Positions 28,873-36,820 of a DNA stretch of 64,000 nt are shown here, piece by piece (within the stretch, counting starts at the first letter, position 1; each line of letters starts with the position of its first letter). The notes beneath the pieces were generated by a model that did not search any database, was not told the DNA's origin, and saw only the letters and a program-made list of their open reading frames with translations. The stretch spans positions 2,294,001 to 2,358,000 of the forward strand of contig OY761986.2 of NCBI GenBank assembly GCA_963665155.2, given 5' to 3'. The position numbers and the translations under genes are program-made. Source of the stretch: UBA1141 sp963665155 (GTDB lineage Bacteria > Chloroflexota > Dehalococcoidia > Lucifugimonadales > UBA3495).

Positions 28873-30444
28873 TTAATCCGAGTTCTGGCCGGCGGTAGCG
28901 GGGGATGTTGTGGCCACCACCTCGCCTTTTTCTCCCTGCATCGCCGAAATCGCCATACCGGTAATCATCAGAGCCATCATGGTCAAAAGGGCGTTACGGA
29001 GGCCCACCGAGAATGCGTGGGAAACGCCGATGCTCCCGGATTCCCGCACAGCGTCGAAACTCGGTTCGAATCCCAGCGACCCCATGGTCGCCGTAACGAT
29101 AGCGGTGGCCATGGCCAAGCTGATAATGTTGGCCCCGTTTCGCACCAAGTTGAGCAAGGCGACCACTATGCCATAGCCTTGAAGCTCCACGGAACTGAGC
29201 ACCGAACTGCTGTTGGGCGAATAAAAAATTCCCTGCCCTGCGCTGACAAACATCAATCCGGGGAGCGCCAAGGTCCAAGATGACTGCTCGGTTAATCGGG
29301 ACAATATAAAAAGGCCCGTTGCGATGCTGGACATTCCCCCTACGGTGAAAATTCTCCAACCAAACCGGTCCGATAGGGTGCCGGTAATGGGCCCCATAAC
29401 AGCCATCAGCAGCGCGCCAGGTATAACCATAAGTCCTGCGGCGGTGGGGCCGTATCCCAACACTCCCTGCAAGTAGAAAGGCATGAGAACAAGGACTGCG
29501 GAACTGCCCAAGAAGTTGAGGAACGCCGCCGACACTCCGAAGGAAAATGTCTTGCGGCCAAATAGACGCAGGTCCAACATCGGATTTGGAGTATGCAATT
29601 CCCACCGTACAAATGAAGTGGACAGAACAACAAACCCAAACACGGCCGCAATTATGGGTGGGGATGTCCAGCCGGCCCGGTGGCCCATGGTCATGGCCAG
29701 CAGCAGGGTGACCAATGCACCGGTAGATAGAACGGCACCCAACCAGTCGAAGGAAACCCCGGAGGTGGGTTTATCTTGAGCGCTATTCGGTTCTTGCAGG
29801 ATGATTATGGTTGCGAAGATTCCCAATAGCCCTACGGGGACGTTTATGAAGAACACGGAAGGCCATCCAAATGCGTCCACCAATAGCCCGCCAAGGGCCG
29901 GCCCAGCTACGGCGCCGCTGCCGACTATGGTCATGACCAAACCGATAGCTTTGCCCCGCTCGTTGGGTGGAAACGCGGAGATCATGATCGCCATGCCGGT
30001 TCCCTGAGTCATTGCCGCTCCGACTCCTTGCATGAGCCGTACTGCAATCAGCATTGGAAGAGTGAAAGAGGAACCCGCCAGTCCCGCTGCTATGACATAT
30101 ACGGCGCTTCCAATTAGGTAAACTTTCTTGCGGCCCAGGAGATCGGATAAGCGGCCCATGGGCAACAGCAACGCCGTAATAGTTAAGGTATAGCCAATGA
30201 CTACCCACTGAATGGTGGGGATGTCGGTCTGGAAATGACTAGCGATGGTGGGCAAGGCCACGTTGGTGCTGCCGTGGTCCAACACGGACCCTAGGAAGCC
30301 GATGGCAATTGCGCCAAACACCCAAAATTTATAGTTTGGCATGCTTGGCTGCAATTCGTGAATCCGTGTTGCGAGGGAAGGGGCGCCGGAAAGCACCAGC
30401 AATATTATTCCGGATATCAGGATCAACAATCCGAAAAGAATCAT
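28873..30444 (-). CDS. DHA2-family MFS drug exporter (14 helices)
   Basis: A 523-residue major facilitator of the EmrB/QacA type (drug:H+ antiporter 2). Motifs: LDHGSTNVALPTIASHF in helix 1, then QWVVIGYTLTITALLLPMGRLSDLLGRKKVYL (motif A), motif C in GSGAVAGPALGGLLVDAFGW and NVPVGLLGIFAT. Here the first helix is preceded by an additional N-terminal helix of about 25 residues. The second half has typical TLSDRFGWR. Exports hydrophobic or amphipathic compounds in known relatives; the substrate here is unknown. No TetR-type regulator is adjacent. The ribosome site before the ATG is weak. Confidence 0.9.
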   Translation of the reverse strand: MILFGLLILISGIILLVLSGAPSLATRIHELQPSMPNYKFWVFGAIAIGFLGSVLDHGSTNVALPTIASHFQTDIPTIQWVVIGYTLTITALLLPMGRLSDLLGRKKVYLIGSAVYVIAAGLAGSSFTLPMLIAVRLMQGVGAAMTQGTGMAIMISAFPPNERGKAIGLVMTIVGSGAVAGPALGGLLVDAFGWPSVFFINVPVGLLGIFATIIILQEPNSAQDKPTSGVSFDWLGAVLSTGALVTLLLAMTMGHRAGWTSPPIIAAVFGFVVLSTSFVRWELHTPNPMLDLRLFGRKTFSFGVSAAFLNFLGSSAVLVLMPFYLQGVLGYGPTAAGLMVIPGALLMAVMGPITGTLSDRFGWRIFTVGGMSSIATGLFILSRLTEQSSWTLALPGLMFVSAGQGIFYSPNSSSVLSSVELQGYGIVVALLNLVRNGANIISLAMATAIVTATMGSLGFEPSFDAVRESGSIGVSHAFSVGLRNALLTMMALMITGMAISAMQGEKGEVVATTSPATAGQNSD

Positions 30445-30627
30445 GAAGTGGGGGCCTTCACGGATTGGTCTGCATCAAGCTGACCCCGGGTTGTTGCGCT
30501 GCTAATATGTCGAACCGGTGGGGCGATAATAATCAATAGGATTTTTCAAGATCAAAGTGCGGTTATTTTCAAAAACGGGCTGCCGCTTGGCCTACTTATG
30601 GATTGGCCTGGCACAGGATAGGCCTAA

Positions 30628-31122
30628 TCAAGCATGCCGGGTTTTAGCCCAGCCTTCATCAAAGGGCGTGCTGAAAATACCGGTGGACTGCTTGCTTTTG
30701 AACTTCCACTCCCCGTCTATTCGGACATACTCCTCATCATCAATGCCAGCCCGCCAAGTAGCTTGGTCGCCTTCGCCCAAGGTGCATGGCATGAACAAAT
30801 ACCACCTAGCCCTTGCCGTGTCCCCCGTTACTTCATTATAGGGGTTCAATCCGTAATGTAGGGCGAAGGTGAAGATTTTGGATGCTCCCCGGAAGAACTC
30901 GCGGATGGCCTCCCGGCCTTCAAACCGGCCTAAAGCCCCGCTTTCCCAGGTAGCGTCTTCCACAAACAGTTCAGCAATCTTGTCCGGGTTGTAGCTGTCG
31001 TCGCAGTAGGCTGCGTACCGGGCTTTTAAGTTTCGGATAGCATCTGTGTCTTCAACGGCCCTGACCCTTTTTTCCAGTTCTTCTACCCTGGAAATCAATT
31101 CGGCTGCTTGGCTGTCTGTCAT
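30628..31122 (-). CDS. NTF2-like/SnoaL-like domain protein
   Basis: 164 residues starting at ATG 31122 with GGAG/AAGG upstream. The frame extends to 31215 but without a better start. An N-terminal helix (LISRVEELEKRVRAVED) leads into a cone-shaped NTF2-like domain: DAIRNLKARYAAYCDD, AELFVEDATWESGALGRFEG, REFFRGASKIFTFALHYG and GEWKFKSKQSTGIFSTPF. Many such proteins are dehydratases, isomerases or ring-hydroxylation small subunits in catabolic pathways. No specific substrate can be named. Confidence 0.87.
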   Translation of the reverse strand: MTDSQAAELISRVEELEKRVRAVEDTDAIRNLKARYAAYCDDSYNPDKIAELFVEDATWESGALGRFEGREAIREFFRGASKIFTFALHYGLNPYNEVTGDTARARWYLFMPCTLGEGDQATWRAGIDDEEYVRIDGEWKFKSKQSTGIFSTPFDEGWAKTRHA

Positions 31123-31653
31123 GTTAATCCTTATCTCTCCAAACTTTTCAGGGTTGCTAGAGCTTCCGGAATAAATCGGTTTGGTCCGCTTGAAATTAGC
31201 GTATTCATTGGCCAAAACCGGGCCACTAAGGCCGAACCCAAAAACCGTGTTGGTAAGACATTACCACCAAAACCTTTCATGGTGCGCCGGTCGAACCATA
31301 CCTCTGCAAAAGACCCTTCGACAGGCTCAAGACGAACGGACGGTCCCACCCGTCGTCTACTCAAATAGCCAAAAAAAGGAGCCAGTCGTAAATTGCGAAG
31401 TTATCCGGTACAACTTCCCGAAGCTCTCGTGATCGTCGTTCCACCAAGCCGTGTCATTTCTGGGTCCGCGTCTATCCGAACTACAAGCATTTAGGCGTGC
31501 GGAACAAAGCCCCGTACGCCTAAATCAACATTACGGTCAGTTAGGTCGCTCAGCAGGTCAAAATCCAGGAGCAATCGGTTAGATCAACGAAGGGGTTCGA
31601 ATTCGCAATTCGGGTTTTTCTTTTGGTTTTTCAAGTTAGTCAAGAAGGTTCTG
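31123..31653. other. Intergenic with a dispersed-repeat unit and a long hairpin
   Basis: Positions 31281-31345 hold, in reverse orientation, one unit resembling the 83-bp array at 50286: GGTTCGACCGGCGCACC and, further on, TTGAGCCTGTCGAAGGGTC. At 31489-31525 ATTTAGGCGTGCGG pairs with CCGTACGCCTAAAT (13 of 14) around a nine-base loop, without a T run. No coding frame was recognised. Confidence 0.55.
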
Positions 31654-32571
31654 CTAAGCAGGTGGGTACTTGTCCAGCCACAACCGGGCTATGTCGATGC
31701 GCCGGGCGAACCAAACACCAGGCTTACTCTTAGCGTACTCCAGAAACTGGCGAAGGGCCACCGTACGAGACGGTTTGCCGATGATGCGGCAATGAAGTCC
31801 CACGGACATCATCTTGGGGTGGGTCGCGCCTTCACGGTATAGCTGATCGAAAGAACTCTTGGCCGCCTCGAAATAGTCGCTAGGCGTGGACAACTGACCC
31901 CGCCAGAAACCGTAGTCGTTGACCTCAAGGGAGTAGGGAATTACCAGCCAGTCCTTGCCCTTAACCTTGGTATAGTAGGGCAGGTCGTCATTATAGGCAT
32001 TGCAGTCGTAGATGAAGCCGCCGTGTTCCACCACCAAGTCTCGAGTATTAACGCTGGGGCCGTAGCGAGTGTACCAGCCAAGGGGACGTTGGCCGGTGGT
32101 CCGGGTGATGCTTTCGACAGCGTTTTTTATGGCCGCCCGTTCCGTTTCCCGGTCCATCTTATAGTACTCTTCCCACCGGTTGCCGTGGCCCATCACTTCA
32201 TGGCCCCGACGGGTAATATCCGGTCCCACTTCAGGGTTTCGCTCCAGCGCCAGGGCACAAGCATAGAACGTGGATTTAACGTCGTATTCGTCCAGCGTGT
32301 TCAGAATGCGCCATACCCCCACTCGGCTTCCGTATTCATAAAAGGATTCGTTGGCCAAATCCCGCTGGCCCAATGGCACCGGAGATGGCGACTCTCCCAT
32401 AGTCTCGCCGTGAGGGTCGCCATCCAAGATCGAGTTCTCCGACCCTTCTTCGTAGTTGACCACCACCGAGATGGCGATGCGCGCGCCTTCGGGCCATTCC
32501 ACCACCGGCGGGTTGGGCCCGTAGCCGATAAGATCTCTGTCTAAATCTCGGGCAAAATCTTTGGAAGTCAT
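31654..32571 (-). CDS. Polysaccharide deacetylase family protein (NodB/PuuE-like)
   Basis: 305 residues from ATG 32571 (AGAGGA upstream); the open frame begins at 32802, but upstream sequence is intergenic in character. NodB-homology features are RIAISVVVNYEEGSENS near residue 30, VKSTFYACALALER, RRGHEVMGHGNRWEEYYKM (metal His region) and LHCRIIGKPSR near the end. It resembles the PuuE/allantoinase-like branch rather than chitin deacetylases: no signal peptide is visible, so a cytoplasmic C-N hydrolase acting on a small amide or ureide is plausible. Confidence 0.87.
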   Translation of the reverse strand: MTSKDFARDLDRDLIGYGPNPPVVEWPEGARIAISVVVNYEEGSENSILDGDPHGETMGESPSPVPLGQRDLANESFYEYGSRVGVWRILNTLDEYDVKSTFYACALALERNPEVGPDITRRGHEVMGHGNRWEEYYKMDRETERAAIKNAVESITRTTGQRPLGWYTRYGPSVNTRDLVVEHGGFIYDCNAYNDDLPYYTKVKGKDWLVIPYSLEVNDYGFWRGQLSTPSDYFEAAKSSFDQLYREGATHPKMMSVGLHCRIIGKPSRTVALRQFLEYAKSKPGVWFARRIDIARLWLDKYPPA

Positions 32572-32668
32572 ATTGATTCCTCTTGTTAAATATCTCAGGT
32601 TTGTAGCGTAAGTTGAACTGCGAGCTTCGGTTGATGCCGAAGTCACAAGTATAAACTTAGGACGCCTC

Positions 32669-32909
32669 GTATTACAACGACGGTTAATCTGACCGGGTGA
32701 TTTTCGCGACCCATTTGGACCTGAACCGTACTGCCATGAGCTTACCGCGATTTCTCGCTCGTGGCCGAATACGACGGATTGCCAAAAAGGGGCCTTGAGC
32801 ACCTCTTCATGGCTGTTAGGCGCGTGGGCTGACAGCTTTGTGGTCTTGCGTTCCGCGAAGCGATTTCTGCCCCAAAACTGACCAATTTAAGAAAGCGTCG
32901 TTGTAATAC
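32669..32909. mobile_element. 241-bp MITE-like element with IS701-type ends
   Basis: Perfect 14-bp inverted repeats GTATTACAACGACG at 32669-32682 and 32896-32909. The first eleven bases equal the left end of the IS701-family element at 15074 (GTATTACAACG). No coding frame inside. The right edge touches CTAG, into which type C copy C2 inserted. I read it as a non-autonomous derivative moved by the IS701 transposase. Confidence 0.7.
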
Positions 32910-34504
32910 TAGAAACCCGGCTGAAAAGCCCTGCTGTGACGGGATGGCGTGGAGGATAACCAGTGGACTGTAAGTCTGAGGCTAAGAGTGACCCAGTTGG
33001 CTGCGGCCAATATGAATTGGGTAGTAACGATGGGCGACCCTGGGGCTTGCTGGTCCGGTTTATCGTGAGAGGAGCCTGGAGCCGGAGATATCATCCCCAT
33101 CTTGGTAGCCACCAGGGTCAGGTTGGCCACCGTGGCCGCCATGAGTAGTTGGAATCGGGTCTTGGCTCGGCCGAAGTAGCGAGATTGGCGGACCCCCAGT
33201 TGCGCCAGCCGCGCCAGGCGATGCTCGGCCGCCTGGCGCGGCCTACGGTATTCAGCAAAGCCCTCACTCCGCTGGAAGTCCCGGGCTTGTTGCAAGAGCG
33301 CCTCTTGGGGATGCAGGGCTACGGTGCGTCCCGCCCCGTACCGCGCCGCCACGCACTGGGACCGCAGGGGGCATACGCCGCAGACCGCCGGGTCGAATTG
33401 GAAACTCCGGGCCAGGTAGGTCCGACCCAACCGGTTGGTCCGGGTGCCGAAGGTCCGCAGGGTGTGGGTAACATTACCGGCTGGGCAGGTGCAGGTTCCT
33501 GCCTCCAAGTCGATCTGGAAGTCCTCCTTGGGGAAGCAGGCCTTATTAGGGCGACCCGGCACCTTGGCTATTAGAGTCCGACCAGCATCGGCAAAGGCCT
33601 GCCGCGTCCCGCCATCCCCATAGGCCGCATCCCCGATAGTCTCCTCCACCGCTATGCCCGTGTTCTCCTCACTCTGCTCCACCAGTTCCAGGACTCCAGT
33701 GTTGTCACCGGCATTGCCGGGCAGGATGTCTACCGCGGTCACCAGTTGGGAATCGGTATCCACCACCACCGCAGCCTTATGTCCGTCGAAGCGTTTGCTG
33801 CTGCTTTTACGGCCGTGGCGCATCTCCGGGTCGTGTACCGAAGGGATGCGGTCCCGGCTTACCCCATCCTTCAGGGCTGGGCCATCCTCCTGGCGTTCCA
33901 CATCCTGCAGTAACAGTTGCCCCAGCAACTCCGCCGCTTCCACTATACCCTGGCGCTGGGGGCTCTCCTCGGGGAACTGACCCTGGACCTGACGGGCCAG
34001 CTCCAACACCAGGTCGGCATCGAAACAGCTGCAGCGTGCTCTTGGCAAAGGGCCGGTCCTCTGGACACCTCAAGTTGTAGGTGTCCTTGACCGCCCCTCG
34101 GCCCAGAATGTAGGTGGTGTCTACGCCACCATCCGGCGTCTTTCAGGTACCGGATGAAAGACGGCCCGCACCCGGTCGTTGGAGGATCAAACATGCAGCG
34201 TGCCCGTCCTCCACCTCCCCAACGCCACCTTCCACCGGATATCAAAATCCGCCCGCTGTTTGGCTTCGGCGTCGCTGACTTTGTCGTAGGCTTGCAACAA
34301 CAGCGCAGTGGCCACCAGACTTGGGGGCACGCTATCCCGGCCATTGTCTGGGCAATATAGCTCGGCGAACTCTTCGTCTCGAAATAGCTGTCCCCGCAGG
34401 GAGGCCAGGAAGCCATAGAAGGAGCCCCGGCCCACATAGTCCAGGTACAGGTGATCCGCTTCCAGCAGCCCTCGTTGCGCCGACCGTACTCCCAGCATCC
34501 TCAA
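32909..34504 (-). pseudogene. IS1182-like transposase (type C, copy C2), scrambled
   Basis: The N-terminal part (34504-34187) and the C-terminal part (about 34040-32909) match C1, but the 150 bp between them is a patchwork of small deletions plus a displaced block: AAGAGCACGCTGCAGCTG appears after, not before, the GTCAAGGACACCTACAACTTG-like segment and is fused to GATGCCGACCTGG. The first catalytic Asp region is disrupted. As in C1, the stop TAG is part of the flanking CTAG. Confidence 0.85.
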
Positions 34505-34581
34505 CCTCCCACACCCATTTATTAAATCTCTTGCCCAGTATATCGGGACAGCCTAGGTCAGGGTACTTTTCGGCCGGAGTT
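32913..34581 (-). mobile_element. IS1182-like element, type C copy C2, inverted and internally deleted
   Basis: Both ends are intact (AAACCCGGCTGAAAAG at 32913 and the AACTCCGGCCGAAAAG end at 34581) and CTAG flanks both sides (32909-32912 and 34582-34585). It is 1669 bp against 1861 bp for C1, due to the scrambled segment near 34040-34190. Confidence 0.87.
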
Positions 34582-34632
34582 CTAGGTGGACAGAGACCTG
34601 TCTATGTGCGCCGGGAAATATATAAAAAATGT

Positions 34633-34658
34633 GGGGCAGGCTTGGATGAGCCTGCCCC
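34633..34658 (-). terminator. Terminator of the SDR gene
   Basis: Ten-bp perfect stem GGGGCAGGCT/AGCCTGCCCC with a six-base loop. On the minus strand it is followed by CACATTTTTTATA, fitting rho-independent termination after the gene ending at 34711. Confidence 0.85.
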
Positions 34659-34710
34659 TTAGCTACGCCCCTTCTTGCACCCGCTGGCAAAGCCGACGGA
34701 GTTGAAGCTC

Positions 34711-35460
34711 TTACTGTGCGGTGTACCCTCCGTCGATGACCAACTCGGACCCGGTAACAAATGATGCTTCGTCCGAAGCCAGGAACAGGGCACCGTAGGC
34801 AATGTCGTCGGGAACGCCGATTCTGCCCAAGGGAATAGTGTCCGTGTTGGAAGGCGAGTCTCCGGGATTTCTTGTGCCTGTGTGGCGCATGGGCGTGTCC
34901 ACCGAGCCGGGGTGGATGGAGTTGCAGCGGATGTTGTCCTTAGCGTGTTGGATTGCCGTTGCTTTGGTGAACAGCCTTACGGCTCCTTTGGTGGCGACAT
35001 ATGCCGGGGGGCCGATGGCCACCAAGCCAGCGATGGAAGAAATGTTCACAATAGAACCCCCTCCCGCCTGGCGCATGGCCGGGATGGCCTGCTTGGTGCC
35101 CAAGAACACGCCCTTGGCGTTAACGGCCATGATCTCGTCCCATATCTCCACGGTCGTCTCCTCAATGGTATATCGGCGCACAATGCCTGCGTTGTTTACG
35201 AGGATGTCCAGCCGCCCGTACTGTCTCTGGGCAGTTTCCACTGCCTTTTGCCAGTCTCCGCTGTTGGTCACGTCCAGATGCAGGTAGGTTGCTTCGCCGC
35301 CGTTCTCTTTGATCTCCACTTCCAATTGACTGCCCAGGTCGTCCAGCACGTCTCCGAATACCACCTTTGCTCCCTCCCTGGCGAACAACCGGGCCTCGGC
35401 TGCGCCCATACCGCGGGAGCCTCCACTAATCAGTGCTACTTTACCGTCCAGTCTTCCCAT
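34711..35460 (-). CDS. SDR family oxidoreductase
   Basis: A 249-residue classical short-chain dehydrogenase/reductase. The cofactor motif is GGSRGMGAAEA near residue 14, the structural NNAG motif is in DILVNNAGIVRR, and the active site is Ser in VNISSIAG with Tyr and Lys in YVATK. The C terminus (SFVTGSELVIDGGYTAQ) is typical of the 3-oxoacyl reductase/glucose dehydrogenase-like group. GAGGTGAG lies before the ATG. Substrate unknown. Its terminator at 34633 suggests it ends a short transcription unit, possibly shared with the luciferase-like gene upstream across the 12-bp repeat array. Confidence 0.92.
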   Translation of the reverse strand: MGRLDGKVALISGGSRGMGAAEARLFAREGAKVVFGDVLDDLGSQLEVEIKENGGEATYLHLDVTNSGDWQKAVETAQRQYGRLDILVNNAGIVRRYTIEETTVEIWDEIMAVNAKGVFLGTKQAIPAMRQAGGGSIVNISSIAGLVAIGPPAYVATKGAVRLFTKATAIQHAKDNIRCNSIHPGSVDTPMRHTGTRNPGDSPSNTDTIPLGRIGVPDDIAYGALFLASDEASFVTGSELVIDGGYTAQ

Positions 35461-35510
35461 ATTCTCACCTCATAAATTAACGGGCCGCAGGTTTCGGGTG
35501 ATGAATCAAC

Positions 35511-35690
35511 AATCGAGCTAACAATCGAGCTAACAATCGAGCTAACAATCGAGCTAACAATCGAGCTAACAATCGAGCTAACAATCGAGCTAACAATCGA
35601 GCTAACAATCGAGCTAACAATCGAGCTAACAATCGAGCTAACGATCGAGCTAACAATCGAGCTAACAATCGAGCTAACAATTGCGCTTAA
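35511..35690. repeat. 12-bp tandem repeat, about 14 units
   Basis: Unit AATCGAGCTAAC repeated 14 times from 35511 with a single substitution (unit at 35643 begins GATC), followed by a degenerate unit that overlaps the stop codon of the luciferase-like gene. It separates two minus-strand genes. The unit carries the half-palindrome TCGA and AGCT. Confidence 0.92.
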
Positions 35691-36544
35691 GAAATAACCA
35701 ATCGAGCGATTTCATCTATTTCGTCCAGTGCCGCCGTCCCTTCCGTCTGTTCCAGCCACACCGTCACCCGGTCCGCTCCGGCATGCTCAAGGTCCTTGAT
35801 GCTTTCACGGTCCCGGAATTGGCCTGGGCGTCCAAAGGCGTGAATCTCAATGGTTGAAGGGTCTCTTCCGGATTGTGACGCCAATTCGTTGATCTTGGCG
35901 CGCCCTTGCTCTAGTTCTTCCAATGAAGGAAGGGCGGGCATCCAACCATCGCCCCATTCCACCACCCGCTTGAAAACGTTCTTTGCGCTGCCGCCCAAGA
36001 ATATCGGCGGATGGGGCTTTTGGACCGGCTTGGGGTTGGAGTGAACCGCTGGGAAATCGTAATAGCGTCCATGGTACTCGGCCTGGTCTTTGGTCCACAG
36101 TTCTTTCATGGCGAGCACGGAGTCTTTTACCTGGGTCCAGCGATGAGGAAAGTCTCCCCCCATAATCTCGGTTTCTTCCTTGAGCCAGCCAGCGCCTACG
36201 CCGAAAATAAACCGCCCGCCGGAGACGCGGTCTAGGGTGGCCACCTGTTTGGCCAGCATTAGGGGGTTGTGCTCCGGCACCAGGCAAATGCCGGTGCCAA
36301 GCTTTATGGTCTTAGTGACCGCCGACGCCCTAGCCAAGGCCATGAAAGGGTCGATAATGTGTGCGTAGGATTCCGGTATTCCTTCCGATTCGTCTCGCCG
36401 GTAGGCTGGTGATGTGGTGCGCACCGGGATAAACACGTGCTCCGGAACAAAAAAGGACTCGAACCCCACCTCTTCGGCTCTTTTGGCCAAAGCTGCCGGG
36501 TCCAGGGAAGTGTCTGATTGGAAGACCATCAAGCCGATTTTCAT
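35687..36544 (-). CDS. LLM-class F420-dependent oxidoreductase
   Basis: A 285-residue luciferase-like monooxygenase-fold protein of the F420-type subgroup (TIGR03619-like). Features: MKIGLMVFQSD at the start, GFESFFVPEHVFIP, GTGICLVPEHNPLMLAKQVA, SGGRFIFGVGAGWLKEE (a highly conserved segment), PHPPIFLGGSAKNVFKRV and GDGWMPALP. Relatives use F420 or FMN to oxidise or reduce alcohols, aldehydes or terpenoid-like substrates. It is followed by the 12-bp array and the SDR gene on the same strand. Confidence 0.92.
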   Translation of the reverse strand: MKIGLMVFQSDTSLDPAALAKRAEEVGFESFFVPEHVFIPVRTTSPAYRRDESEGIPESYAHIIDPFMALARASAVTKTIKLGTGICLVPEHNPLMLAKQVATLDRVSGGRFIFGVGAGWLKEETEIMGGDFPHRWTQVKDSVLAMKELWTKDQAEYHGRYYDFPAVHSNPKPVQKPHPPIFLGGSAKNVFKRVVEWGDGWMPALPSLEELEQGRAKINELASQSGRDPSTIEIHAFGRPGQFRDRESIKDLEHAGADRVTVWLEQTEGTAALDEIDEIARLVIS

Positions 36545-36741
36545 TATCGATTCGCCCCTAATTTAGCTGCGTGGCAGTGTAGCAGCGGGGGAGATAGGCG
36601 TCAAACCTGTGAATTGACACTGGCGAGCCCATAGATGAGGAACCTCAAAATTCGAATGTAGTTACGGTAGAATTTCAACCTCAAAACAGTTAGAATTCGA
36701 CTAAGCCTGGCGACACATTGATAGTGCTAAGATCGTATTAC

Positions 36742-36772
36742 TTGGGCCGGGCATACCATATTAAAATATAAT
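36742..36772 (+). promoter_or_regulatory. Possible sigma-70-type promoter for the (p)ppGpp gene
   Basis: TTGGGC (36742-36747) and TATAAT (36767-36772) are separated by 19 bp, longer than the ideal 17. The start codon lies 49 bp downstream. The -10 box is good and the -35 box weak. Confidence 0.4.
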
Positions 36773-36820
36773 GGCCGCGAAGGTTACGGAATTGGGGTAG
36801 CGACAGTTAATTCCAAGGTC

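Noticed and set aside
35477..35680. Open frame coding for a Leu-Leu-Ala-Arg repeat protein
   Set aside because: It is only the translation of the 12-bp tandem repeat, whose period is a multiple of three. No start signal and no flanking domain.
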